DNA of 64,000 nucleotides from Peterkaempfera bronchialis. Lineage in GTDB: Bacteria > Actinomycetota > Actinomycetes > Streptomycetales > Streptomycetaceae. The first letter of the stretch is position 1, and each line of letters starts with the position of its first letter. The notes beneath the pieces are model-generated. The model had not been told where the DNA came from and did not search any database. It saw only the letters and a program-made list of their open reading frames with translations. Made by a program: the position numbers and the translations under genes. Location: assembly GCF_003258605.2 (NCBI RefSeq), contig NZ_CP031264.1:4526001-4590000 (forward strand), read 5' to 3'. Positions 34,715 to 42,751 of this stretch are shown here, one piece after another.

Positions 34715-35878
34715 TCAAACGTGCATCGGCTCGCCGCCCGGAAGGGTGACCACAATTCGGCAACCCTGCGCGGCCTCCGCCACCCGGATCTCCCCGCCGT
34801 GCAGGTCGACCGCCCAGCGGGCGATGGCCAGTCCCAGGCCGGTGCCGCCGTCGCTGCCCGGCCCGGAGGCGGTGGTGGCGGTGCCCCGGCCGAACCGCTC
34901 GAAGACCCGCGCCCGGTCCTCCTCCGGGATGCCCGGCCCCTCGTCCAGCACCTCCAGCAGCAGCCCCTGCGGCTGCGCCCCGGCCAGGGCGCGCACGGTG
35001 ACGGTGCCGCCCGCCGGGCTGTGCTTGCAGGCGTTGTCGACCAGGTTGGCGACCACCTGGTGCAGCCGCTCCGCGTCCGCGACGGCGGTGAGGCCGGCGG
35101 GGGAGACCTGGAGGTCAAGGGTGACGTCGGTACGGCGCTTGGTGGCCCCGCCGGAGGTGGAGCCGTCCACCGTGACCCCGCGCAGCACCCCGGCCAGGAA
35201 CGGCTGCACGGCGAACTCGCGGGCGTCCAGCGGCACCACCCCGTCGTCGATCTTCGACAGGTCCAGCAGGTGCGCCACCAACCGCCCCAGCCGCTCGGTC
35301 TGCTCCAGCGCGGCGGACATGGTGGCCGGATCGGGCCGTACGACGCCGTCCACCACGTTCTCCAGCACCGCGCGCAGCGCCGCGATCGGGGTGCGCAGCT
35401 CATGCGAGACATTGGCGACCAGCTCGCGCCGGTGGCGGTCGGCGGCCTCCAGGTCGGAGGCCATCCGGTTGAAGGTGTCGGCCAGCTCGCCGACCTCGTC
35501 GCGGGAGGTGGCCTGCACCCGGCGGCTGTAGTCGCCCGCCGCCATGGCCTTGGCGGCGGCCGTCATGTCGCGCAGCGGCGCGGTCATCCCGTGCGCCATC
35601 AGCTGCATGAAGAGCAGCGAGGCGATCATCGAGAAGATCATGATCACCCGGATCCGGGTGTCGGACTGCACCGCGATCACGACCATGCCGCTGGCCACCA
35701 CCACCGAGACGATCACCAGCACGGCCAGCTTGGCCTTGATGGAGCGCATCGGGTCCAGCGGCCGGATGTCGCTCCAGACCCGCCGGGCGGCGCGGGAGGC
35801 CAGCCCCGGGGGGCGCCCGTCTCCCGGGGAGACCTGGGAGGACTGGGAGCCCTGCTGCAGCTGCTGGGTGTACGTCAT
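34715..35878 (-). CDS. HAMP-domain sensor histidine kinase
   Basis: 387 residues from the ATG at 35878. Two transmembrane segments (LAVLVIVSVVVASGMVVIAV and IMIFSMIASLLFMQLMA) are separated by only a few residues, so there is almost no outside sensor domain. A HAMP region (APLRDMTAAAKAMAAGDYSRR), HisKA with the phospho-His in VSHELRTPIAALRAVLENVV, and HATPase_c (LVDNACKHSP, DEGPGIPEEDRARVFERF, GTGLGLAIARW) follow. It is encoded 60 bases after the response regulator on the same strand. The lack of an extracytoplasmic loop suggests it senses within or at the membrane. Confidence 0.93.
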   Translation of the reverse strand: MTYTQQLQQGSQSSQVSPGDGRPPGLASRAARRVWSDIRPLDPMRSIKAKLAVLVIVSVVVASGMVVIAVQSDTRIRVIMIFSMIASLLFMQLMAHGMTAPLRDMTAAAKAMAAGDYSRRVQATSRDEVGELADTFNRMASDLEAADRHRRELVANVSHELRTPIAALRAVLENVVDGVVRPDPATMSAALEQTERLGRLVAHLLDLSKIDDGVVPLDAREFAVQPFLAGVLRGVTVDGSTSGGATKRRTDVTLDLQVSPAGLTAVADAERLHQVVANLVDNACKHSPAGGTVTVRALAGAQPQGLLLEVLDEGPGIPEEDRARVFERFGRGTATTASGPGSDGGTGLGLAIARWAVDLHGGEIRVAEAAQGCRIVVTLPGGEPMHV

Positions 35879-35938
35879 CGCGGCCCCCTGGCCATGGTCG
35901 GCGGCAGTCCCGGTCGGTCGGCCGCCCCCGCCCCCGGA

Positions 35939-36673
35939 TCAGGGGGTGGGGGCCTCCAGGGCATAGCCCACGCCGTGCACGGTGCGGATCCAGTTGGCGC
36001 CGATCTTCCGGCGGAGCGCCTTGACATGGCTGTCCACCGTGCGGGTGCCGGAGGCGTCGGTCCAGTCCCACACCTCCGCCAGCAGCTGCTCGCGGGTGAG
36101 CACCGCGCGCGGCTGCTGCGCCAGGCAGGCCAGCAGGTCGAACTCGGTGGGCGTGAGGTGCACATCGGAGCCGGACACCCGGACCCGCCGCTGCACATGG
36201 TCGATCTCCAGCTCGCCGAGCCGGATCGAGCCGCCGACCGGCGTCCGGGCCGCCAGCTGGGCCCGCTCCACGCGGCGCAGCAGCACATTGACCCGGGCTG
36301 CCAGCTCCCGCATGGAGAACGGCTTGGTCATGTAGTCGTCCGCGCCCACGCCGAGGCCGACCAGCATGTCGGTCTCGTCGTCGCGCGCGGTCAGCATCAG
36401 CACCGGGACCGGCCGCTGCGACTGGATGCGGCGGCAGACCTCCAGCCCGTCGAAGCCCGGCAGCATCACATCGAGGACCACTAGGTCCGGCTGCCAGGTC
36501 TGGAAGCAGTCCACGGCGTTCGGTCCGTCGTGGGAGACGGCGACCTTGAAGCCCTCCGCGCCCAGCCGGGCCGCGATGGACTCGGCGATGGTGGGTTCGT
36601 CCTCCACCACCAGCACCCGTCGCTGTGCACTCGGGTTGCCGCTCTCCTGCTGCTGCATTTCTGTCACGGTCAC
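35939..36673 (-). CDS. OmpR-family response regulator
   Basis: 244 residues from a GTG at 36673 (GGGGGCGG upstream); an ATG at 36658 is an alternative start. The receiver domain has VLVVEDEP, the phosphorylated Asp in DLVVLDVMLPGFDGLEV and the Lys in DDYMTKPFSMREL. The C-terminal winged helix is LTPTEFDLLACLAQQPRAVLTREQLL … SHVKALRRKIG. It pairs with the kinase encoded next. Targets are unknown. Confidence 0.93.
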   Translation of the reverse strand: MTVTEMQQQESGNPSAQRRVLVVEDEPTIAESIAARLGAEGFKVAVSHDGPNAVDCFQTWQPDLVVLDVMLPGFDGLEVCRRIQSQRPVPVLMLTARDDETDMLVGLGVGADDYMTKPFSMRELAARVNVLLRRVERAQLAARTPVGGSIRLGELEIDHVQRRVRVSGSDVHLTPTEFDLLACLAQQPRAVLTREQLLAEVWDWTDASGTRTVDSHVKALRRKIGANWIRTVHGVGYALEAPTP

Positions 36674-36950
36674 GCCACCGCCCCCAGGGCCTGCGGTCCC
36701 GGTGCCCCTGTGGGAGGCCACCGGCCCGCTCGTCGTTTCGTTACGTCAGCTCCAAGCCACGGTGCCGCGCGCGCCCTGCCGTGCGCGGCCGTGTGGCCCG
36801 GAGCGCGGTGCTCCGGCCTCGCGGGTGGGCCGCGAGTCCATCGCGGGCCGCCGTGCGCAGCGTACGTACAGGGCGTGTCTCCCGGCAGGGTCCGGGGCAA
36901 CCCGGCCACCGGCCCGTCGGGACGGCACAGCCCGACACCTTACCCAGCGA

Positions 36951-37670
36951 TCATTGCACCTGTGATGCCAGGTACACGACATCGGGTGCACCCCGCTTCA
37001 CTTCGACATCGAGCCTGCGTACCCGCTGGAAGCGCGCCCGCAGCCGCTCCTCGAAGTCGGATGCGGGGGCGGCGCTCCACACCGCGAGCACCCCGGTGGG
37101 TGCCAGCGCGCGTTGCAGCACCGTCAGCCCGGCGAAGCCGTAGAGGCCGCCGTTGGCATCGGTGACCGTCCACTCGGGCCCGTTGTCGATGTCGAGGCAG
37201 ACGACATCCCAGCGGTCCCTGGTTCCCCTCAGGTGGTCCAGCAGATCGGCGGTCACCACCTGGGTACGGGGGTCGTCCAGCGCCCCGGCCGAGAACCGCG
37301 CCAGGGGCCCGGAGTGCCACCGCACCACGGCCTCCTCCCGCTCCAGCACGGTGATCCGGGAGACCGCCGGGTCGGCCGCCGCCTCCGCCAGCGAGAACCC
37401 CGCGCCCAGCCCGCCGACCAGCACCGACGGACGCGGCACGGCCGCCGCGTCCAGCGCCGCCCGGATCAGCAGCCGCTCCGAGCGGCCGTCCGAGGTGTCC
37501 ATCAGAAAGCAGCCGTTGGCGATGATCTCGAACACCGCCTCGGGGTCCGCCCCGCGCTGCCGCAGCACGATCTCCCCGTACGGGCCGTCCCTGCGGTCCA
37601 GCACCCGGGGGGCGCGCTCCGCCGTCCGGGTGAAGAAGTCTGCGGCGGTCGGCGGGGTGGCGGAAGTCAC
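36951..37670 (-). CDS. Spermidine-synthase-like methyltransferase-fold protein
   Basis: 239 residues from a GTG at 37670 with GGAGGG 8 nt upstream. The fold is that of SpeE without the N-terminal tetramerisation domain: GEIVLRQRGADPEAVFEIIANG, SVLVGGLGAGFSLAEAAA, ITVLEREEAVVRWH and DVVCLDIDNGPEWTV. The DD/DxxxP acid residues expected for aminopropyl transfer are altered (DIDNGP), so polyamine synthesis is doubtful. It is common in actinomycetes without an assigned role. Confidence 0.8.
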   Translation of the reverse strand: MTSATPPTAADFFTRTAERAPRVLDRRDGPYGEIVLRQRGADPEAVFEIIANGCFLMDTSDGRSERLLIRAALDAAAVPRPSVLVGGLGAGFSLAEAAADPAVSRITVLEREEAVVRWHSGPLARFSAGALDDPRTQVVTADLLDHLRGTRDRWDVVCLDIDNGPEWTVTDANGGLYGFAGLTVLQRALAPTGVLAVWSAAPASDFEERLRARFQRVRRLDVEVKRGAPDVVYLASQVQ

Positions 37671-37861
37671 AGGTCAAACCCTCCGTGGACGCACTGGTCG
37701 GTCGCGACACGCCCATCCTGAGGGGTGGTGCAGGTACCGGTCCACTCATTCCGTCCTCATCAAGCCGCCCTACCGTTGGAACCGGATGCGCGGGACCGCG
37801 CCGGGCGCCCCGAGGGGTGCGCCGGCGCCCCGTCCCGCGGCCCAGCAGCGACGGAGGCGCC

Positions 37862-38629
37862 ATGGCGGAGACCGGGCAGTGCACGCTGCGCCCGCTCGGC
37901 GGCGCAGGACGCGCCCGACGCCTCTGCCGCGCCCTGCGGCGGGTGGGCGGCCGGCTGCTGCCCGGACCCCGGCGGACCCCGTTCACCCTCGGCTACCTGG
38001 TCATCCTGCTCGGCACCTCGCTCTATGCCCGGCTGGGCGACCCGGTGAGCGTGCGGGAGGCCGTGGACGCCTCCAGCAGCGACGTCTGGCACCTGGTGCA
38101 CGACCCGCTGCGGGTGCTGGCGCTGAGCGGGCTCTGGGCCGCCGGGCCGCTCTGGTCCCCGTACCTGCTGGCCTTCGCCGTCACCCTGGCCCCGCTGGAG
38201 CGGCGGATCGGCGCCCTGCGCACCCTCCAGGTCTTCGCCACCGGGCATGTGCTGGCCACCGTCGCCTCCGAGCTGCCGATCGGGCTCCAGGTGCTCTCCG
38301 GGCGCCTCGGGCCGTCCGCCCTGCACCGGGTGGACGTCGGCGTCAGCTACGGCGTCCTGACCTGCCTGGGGGCCCTCTCCGGGCTGCTTCCCCGGCGACT
38401 GCGAGTCGCCGTCCCGGTGGGTGCGGCGGCCGTCCTGCTCTACCGCTCGCTCACCGGCGACGACCCCGTCACCGCCGTGGGGCACCCCACGGCGCTGCTG
38501 GCCGGCCTGCTCTGCTGGTTCCCGGTGCGGCGCTGGGCCGCGCTGCGCACCGCCCGCCGCGAGGCCCGCTGGGCCGCCGCCCTGGCGTCCCCGGCCGAGC
38601 CTGCGGGCGAGCCTGTTCGCCCAGAGTGA
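37862..38629 (+). CDS. Rhomboid-like integral membrane protein
   Basis: 255 residues from the ATG at 37862, with GGAGG 4-5 nt away. About six membrane segments follow a basic N-terminus. VDVGVSYGVLTCLGALSG resembles the rhomboid GxSx serine loop and AVGHPTALLAGLLCW the histidine helix, so it may be an intramembrane protease, but the match to canonical GASG and AHLGG motifs is loose. It may be an inactive relative. It is divergent from the spermidine-synthase-like gene. Confidence 0.7.
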   Translation: MAETGQCTLRPLGGAGRARRLCRALRRVGGRLLPGPRRTPFTLGYLVILLGTSLYARLGDPVSVREAVDASSSDVWHLVHDPLRVLALSGLWAAGPLWSPYLLAFAVTLAPLERRIGALRTLQVFATGHVLATVASELPIGLQVLSGRLGPSALHRVDVGVSYGVLTCLGALSGLLPRRLRVAVPVGAAAVLLYRSLTGDDPVTAVGHPTALLAGLLCWFPVRRWAALRTARREARWAAALASPAEPAGEPVRPE

Positions 38630-38688
38630 ACGCGGCAGCACAAGACCTCAGTCGAGGCGGCTCAACTTCACTGACTGGCCAGGAGTTC

Positions 38689-38835
38689 ATGCCATCGGTC
38701 GGTTTGCGCCCCAGGCTGCGCGAACTGGGGGGTGCGAATGCCGGACTGCTCGCCCGCCGGTCGGGGAGCGGAAGCGTGGTGAGCGTCGAGATCGACCCGG
38801 CGGTGGCCGAGTGGACCCGGGGCTCGGCTGACGGA
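38689..38835 (+). pseudogene. Remnant of a protein-isoaspartate-type (PCMT-like) methyltransferase
   Basis: In one frame the DNA encodes LRELGGANAGLLARRSGSG and SVVSVEIDPAVAEWTR, which resemble motifs I and II of PCMT-type SAM methyltransferases (…GTGTGWNAGLLAHRLG…VTSVEVDP). Nothing before or after belongs to the family; the frame runs directly into the antisense of a DUF397 gene. It looks like a 50-residue scrap left by deletion or by expansion of the DUF397 cassette. Confidence 0.45.
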
Positions 38836-39045
38836 TCAGGCTGGGAACTCGCCTGCCCGGACGGCGGTGATGAAGGCGCTGAAGGCGTCGGCGGTGAAGA
38901 GCAGCGCGGGGCCCTCGGGGTCCTTGCTGTCGCGGACCGGGACGATGCCGGGGAGGTGACCGGGGGCCGCCTCGACGCAGTTGCCGCCGTTGCCGCCGCT
39001 GTGGCTGCTCTTACGCCACGGTGCCGTGCTCAGGTCATGGGTCAT
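38836..39045 (-). CDS. DUF397 protein, tandem copy 3
   Basis: 69 residues from the ATG at 39045. It has PWRKSSHSGGNGGNCVEAAP and VRDSKDPEGPALLFTADAF. It is nearly identical to the two copies upstream (39143-39355 and 39495-39707), differing at a few positions, and follows them on the same strand with a 97-base gap. It is probably a recent duplicate. DUF397 proteins act with XRE/DUF5753 regulators; here all three copies follow a single XRE gene. Confidence 0.88.
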   Translation of the reverse strand: MTHDLSTAPWRKSSHSGGNGGNCVEAAPGHLPGIVPVRDSKDPEGPALLFTADAFSAFITAVRAGEFPA

Positions 39046-39142
39046 GGGTGTCCTAGCCTCCTCGGGTCTGACGGAGCGGGCGCGGCGGAGCCCCGTGCCC
39101 TCGGGGGGTGGGAACGGGGCTCCAGGCGGTTGACGGGCGGGT

Positions 39143-39355
39143 TCAGCCGATCGGGAACTCGCCTGCCTGGACGGCGGTGATGAAGGCGCTGAAGGCGTCG
39201 TTGCTGAAGAGCAGTGCGGGGCCCTCGGGGTCCTTGCTGTCGCGGACCGGGACGATGCCGGGGAGGAAGCCGGGGGCCGCCTCGACGCAGTCGCCGCCGT
39301 TGTCACCGCTGTAGCTGCTCTTACGCCACGGTGCCGTGCTGAGGTCGTGGGTCAT
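39143..39355 (-). CDS. DUF397 protein, tandem copy 2
   Basis: 70 residues from the ATG at 39355. The start MTHDLSTAPWRKSS is identical to copy 3; differences include SYSGDNGGDCVEA and LLFSNDAFSAFI. Copies 2 and 3 are more alike than either is to copy 1, so copy 3 or 2 arose last. Each copy has its own spacer with a purine-rich ribosome site, so all could be translated from one mRNA. Confidence 0.88.
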   Translation of the reverse strand: MTHDLSTAPWRKSSYSGDNGGDCVEAAPGFLPGIVPVRDSKDPEGPALLFSNDAFSAFITAVQAGEFPIG

Positions 39356-39494
39356 GGTTCGTAGCCTCCCATTGGCTCGCTGATCCGGGCGGCAGCGTGG
39401 GGCTGAGAATGCGTCCGCCCGCAGCGGATCATAGCTGCGACGGTACCGCCCGCTGACGGATCGTACGAGGCCAACGATGTGGCGTACGAAGGAT

Positions 39495-39707
39495 TTAGGC
39501 TGTCGGGAACTCGCCCGCCCGGACGGCGGCGATGAAGGCGGCGAAGGCGTCGGCGGTGAAGAAGAGCGCCGGTCCCTCGGGGTCCTTGCTGTCGCGGACC
39601 GGGACGATGCCGGGGAGGTAGCCGGGGGCCGCCTCGACGCAGTCGCCGCCGTTGCCGCCGCTGTGGCTGCTCTTACGCCAGGGTGTCGCGCTCGGTGTCG
39701 GAGTCAT
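39495..39707 (-). CDS. DUF397 protein, tandem copy 1
   Basis: 70 residues from the ATG at 39707, which lies within the 3' end of the XRE gene (35-base overlap in another frame), so the two are translationally linked. The core is TPWRKSSHSGGNGGDCVEAA and VRDSKDPEGPALFFTADAF. This is the copy in the standard XRE-DUF397 position; copies 2 and 3 are extra. Confidence 0.9.
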   Translation of the reverse strand: MTPTPSATPWRKSSHSGGNGGDCVEAAPGYLPGIVPVRDSKDPEGPALFFTADAFAAFIAAVRAGEFPTA

Positions 39708-40542
39708 GGGTGCCGTACTCCCCTCGGGCTTTGCTGATCCAGATGGCGGAGTCACGGGCGGACAGCGCGTCAGCCCGCAACAGGTCGTGGGTGCGGCGGT
39801 GCCGCGCGATCACCGCCGGGTCGTCGTTGAGGTGGCCCCGGTCCAGCGACTCCGAGTAGACCCACTCGCTCCCGTCCGGCAGCGCCAGCAGCGACATGGA
39901 GGTGTTCGGGGGCACCAGATTGGCGAAGTTGAAAGGCGCGATCTGGATGCGGATGTTGGGCAGCATCCCCACGGTCAGCAGATGGTCGAGCTGGTTCCGC
40001 ATCACCTCGGGACTGCCCACGACCCGCCGGATGCAGCTCTCATCCAGCACCACGACCAGCAGTGGGCCGTCGGGGGCCAGGAAACGCTGCTGACGGCTGA
40101 GCCGAGCCGTCACCTGCTCCTCGACCTTGTCCATCTCGGACTCCGGTGCCACCCGAGCGAAGAGCGTCCGTGCGTACTCCTCGGTCTGCAACAGACCGGG
40201 GATCACCTGGGTCTGGTAGACCCGGACAGCCACCGCCACGGCATCCATCGCCGCCCGCTGCTTGAACCAGTCCGGGTGATCGACATTGGCGTACCAGTTG
40301 ATCTCCCCCCACAGCTTGCCGAACAGCTTCCCGGTGCCGAGCTGCTTATCGCTCGCCACCGCGAAGATCTCCCCGGGCACCCGCGTACCCGCCTCGATCC
40401 GTGAGACCAGCGACCGGTCGCACGGGATCAGTTTTGCCAGGTCACCCTGGGAGAGCCCGGCTTCCTCGCGGAAATGCTTCAGCACTTTTCCGAAGACGGC
40501 ACGCGAGGTCTCGGCGGCCGTCACTGACGGTTCGTTACTCAT
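39673..40542 (-). CDS. XRE-family regulator with DUF5753 domain
   Basis: 289 residues from the ATG at 40542 (AAGGG upstream). The helix-turn-helix (KHFREEAGLSQGDLAKLIPC, DRSLVSRIEAGTRVP) precedes a DUF5753 domain (YQTQVIPGLLQTEEYARTLF, RLSRQQRFLAPDGPLLVVVL, WVYSESLDRGHLNDDPAVI). It heads a cassette with three DUF397 genes. A dyad 70-125 bases upstream (40611-40665) is a candidate operator. It is distinct from, but the same type as, the regulator at 6524-7432. Confidence 0.92.
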   Translation of the reverse strand: MSNEPSVTAAETSRAVFGKVLKHFREEAGLSQGDLAKLIPCDRSLVSRIEAGTRVPGEIFAVASDKQLGTGKLFGKLWGEINWYANVDHPDWFKQRAAMDAVAVAVRVYQTQVIPGLLQTEEYARTLFARVAPESEMDKVEEQVTARLSRQQRFLAPDGPLLVVVLDESCIRRVVGSPEVMRNQLDHLLTVGMLPNIRIQIAPFNFANLVPPNTSMSLLALPDGSEWVYSESLDRGHLNDDPAVIARHRRTHDLLRADALSARDSAIWISKARGEYGTHDSDTERDTLA

Positions 40543-40610
40543 GACCAACCCTTGTAGCGCAAGGATTCCTCGCCGTCCACCCACCCCGTGACAGTGCACC
40601 ATTGGCACCA

Positions 40611-40665
40611 GGGCAATGCGTTTCGGATTTTCCTGCGGAATTATCCCGGAAACGCAATATTGCCC
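40611..40665. promoter_or_regulatory. Large AT-rich dyad upstream of the XRE gene
   Basis: GGGCAAT-GCGTTTC (40611-40624) mirrors GAAACGC-AAT-ATTGCCC (40649-40665), two 7-bp arms with a 3-base bulge. It is the least GC-rich spot in the patch. It could be the XRE operator or the terminator of the tyrosinase gene. Confidence 0.5.
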
Positions 40666-40738
40666 GTCCCACCAGCACCACCCGGCGGCGCACACCCCCA
40701 CCCCCTGCGCCACCCCGCACCCCCGACCGCCCCCGCTG

Positions 40739-41914
40739 TCAGGCCATCACCGCCTGCGGCGAGTGCCACACGACGTTCCCGGCCAGGTTGACGAGCTGCA
40801 CCGTCCCGCTGTTGGTCACATAGAGGCGGTTTCCGCGTCCGGTGAACCCCAGGTTCCACACCTGGTGCCCGCCGGAGTCGTAGACGACCAGGTCGCCGTT
40901 CATCTGCATGACGCACATGCCGGGCGTGTGCATCTTTCCGGACGCCCACACCGGGGTAAAGGGGCTCACCCGGTACAGCACCAGGTTTCCGTCTCCCTGG
41001 TAGATGAGGCGGTACTGGCTGTTCGGTGAGTAGATGGCGTCGTTGGTCCGCAGGGTGTCGCCGGGGAGCATGCGGTCGCCCTGGGCGGTGGGGTTCTCGG
41101 TGTCGTAGACGTACCCGAGCTGCCGGTGGTCGAGCCCCGCGCCCACTCTGACGTTGTCGAACGGGGGCATCAGGTCGCCCGGGTTCTGTCCGGGTGGGCC
41201 GTCGCCGTTCGGGCGGTACCCCTGGGTGGAGTGCTGCTGCTGCCACTGGGCCCAGATGCGGTCGATGTTGCAGTGGTGCAGGAAGAAGAGCGGGTCGTTG
41301 GGCGCGCTGGGGCGGTCCATGCTCCCGCCGACCCACCTGTGGACGATGTTGTGGATGAACGGTGCTATCTGGCCCTCAAGGGAGTTCCGGAAACTCGGGT
41401 CGCTGTCGCCGTTCCACGGCGGACTGTCATACGGCGTGTGCCGGAGGCACTCGTCCACGTCCGCAGCCGTGGGCAGTGCGCGTGCGTTCGGGTTGAGGCC
41501 GAACTGCCGCCTGAGGTAGGGCGGGACGGACGGGTCGGGGTCGATGCAGCGCCACCGGTCGGCGCCGGCGAACGGCCCGCTCGTCACCATGCCGTCTCCG
41601 GTCCTGCCGTTGCCACCCATGAAGATGTCGCTCCAGATCGACGCCGACGGGTCGCGGTCGACCGTCCAGTCCCAGTACGGAAGCGTGATCGCAGCCCCGG
41701 CGACCTGTCTCAGCCCGGCTTCCAGCCGCGCGATGAATATCCGGTGCCAGGGCAGGAACCTGGGCATCTGGTGGTAGTTCTCCGGGGCCTGTGCGTGCAC
41801 CGAGGTGTACTGGTCGTAGAGACCCCGGCGCTTGAGCTCCAGAACCGCCTGGATGAACTGCTGCTTCTCCGCCGGAAGCAGCATCGCCTGGTTTCTGCGG
41901 ACAATGTCGGCCAT
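40739..41914 (-). CDS. Tyrosinase with a C-terminal bulb-type lectin domain
   Basis: 391 residues from the ATG at 41914 (GGGGAG upstream). Residues 1-~260 are a type-3 copper tyrosinase: CuA histidines at 40, 48 and 57 (VH, NYH, PWHRIFIARLE) and CuB histidines at 188, 192 and 213/214 (FIHNIVHRWVGG, LFFLHHCNIDRIWAQW). Residues ~285-385 form a bulb-type (mannose-binding) lectin-like domain with YQGDGNLVLYR, MQMNGDLVVYD and WNLGF/WHSP strand ends. No signal peptide, Tat motif or MelC1-type copper chaperone gene is visible. It would oxidise phenols to o-quinones; the lectin may anchor it to glycans or replace the chaperone as an active-site lid. Confidence 0.88.
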   Translation of the reverse strand: MADIVRRNQAMLLPAEKQQFIQAVLELKRRGLYDQYTSVHAQAPENYHQMPRFLPWHRIFIARLEAGLRQVAGAAITLPYWDWTVDRDPSASIWSDIFMGGNGRTGDGMVTSGPFAGADRWRCIDPDPSVPPYLRRQFGLNPNARALPTAADVDECLRHTPYDSPPWNGDSDPSFRNSLEGQIAPFIHNIVHRWVGGSMDRPSAPNDPLFFLHHCNIDRIWAQWQQQHSTQGYRPNGDGPPGQNPGDLMPPFDNVRVGAGLDHRQLGYVYDTENPTAQGDRMLPGDTLRTNDAIYSPNSQYRLIYQGDGNLVLYRVSPFTPVWASGKMHTPGMCVMQMNGDLVVYDSGGHQVWNLGFTGRGNRLYVTNSGTVQLVNLAGNVVWHSPQAVMA

Positions 41915-42063
41915 GGTGGTCTCCCCTTCTGCCGGTAATCCGAACGGGTGACCCCCTCAACCAACGTCGGACCGTCCCGAAGCGCCCGCCACCCGGGTTA
42001 CGCCTTTCGGGTGAACGGTCTCTCCCGCCCCGGGCTACGACCTAGGCGCACGCGGGCGATCGG

Positions 42064-42546
42064 TCAGCCGATCTGCTCCGCCAACTCGACGACGTGCGGT
42101 GACCGGCCGAGGATCAGTGCCCTGTGTGACTCCTGTACGCCCTCCGGCAGGTCGTCCGGGGAGCACCAGCGTGCCTCCAGGATCTCGAACGGGTCGATTG
42201 TGAGATCACCGCCGACCAAAGCCGCTTCGTACGCCACTTCGACCCGCAGCTTGTATCCGCTCTTGAGGCGGACGAGCCGGCCCGCCTTCACCTCCAGGCC
42301 GGTTTCCTCGCGCACCTCTCGGACGACGGTCGCGCCGAACTCCTCGCCCTTGATGGCGTAGCCGGTCGGCAGTCCCCATTGACGGCCCTCCGGCCACATG
42401 CGGTGGCGCAGCAGCAGGACGCGTCCCGCGTCGTCCCGGACGACGCCGGTCACGCCGACCATGAACTTCGCGTGCGCGATCCAGAGCACCCGCCATTGCA
42501 AGGGGCCTCGGATGATGCGCCACATCCACGCGACAAGTCGATTCAT
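42064..42546 (-). CDS. Nudix hydrolase
   Basis: 160 residues from the ATG at 42546. The Nudix box GYAIKGEEFGATVVREVREE (continuing TGLEV) is intact. The N-terminal MNRLVAWMWRIIRGPLQWRVLWIAH is aromatic and hydrophobic and may attach to the membrane. Substrate choice (ADP-ribose, dNTP, cap-like) cannot be read from the sequence. It is divergent from the enoyl-CoA hydratase gene. Confidence 0.88.
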   Translation of the reverse strand: MNRLVAWMWRIIRGPLQWRVLWIAHAKFMVGVTGVVRDDAGRVLLLRHRMWPEGRQWGLPTGYAIKGEEFGATVVREVREETGLEVKAGRLVRLKSGYKLRVEVAYEAALVGGDLTIDPFEILEARWCSPDDLPEGVQESHRALILGRSPHVVELAEQIG

Positions 42547-42751
42547 GCCGTGCCTCTTTCAGGGTCGGGCCACGGGTGCGGTCCGGGGCGGCCACTCTTT
42601 CCGGCCGGTCCGGGGACTGTCCAACGCTGCTGGTCGTGCCCGCGACACGGCTGCGGGAGACCACTGACCGGGTGCGGGCGGCGAGCAGTTCGTGCGGAAG
42701 CGGCTGGCAGACTGCGAGGTGGCCGGTGGGGGCGAGTGGAGGAGGAGCAGG

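Noticed and set aside
38836-42546. Insertion sequence or prophage in the accessory patch
   Set aside because: No transposase, integrase or terminal inverted repeats are visible. The repeats are tandem gene copies, not a mobile element.
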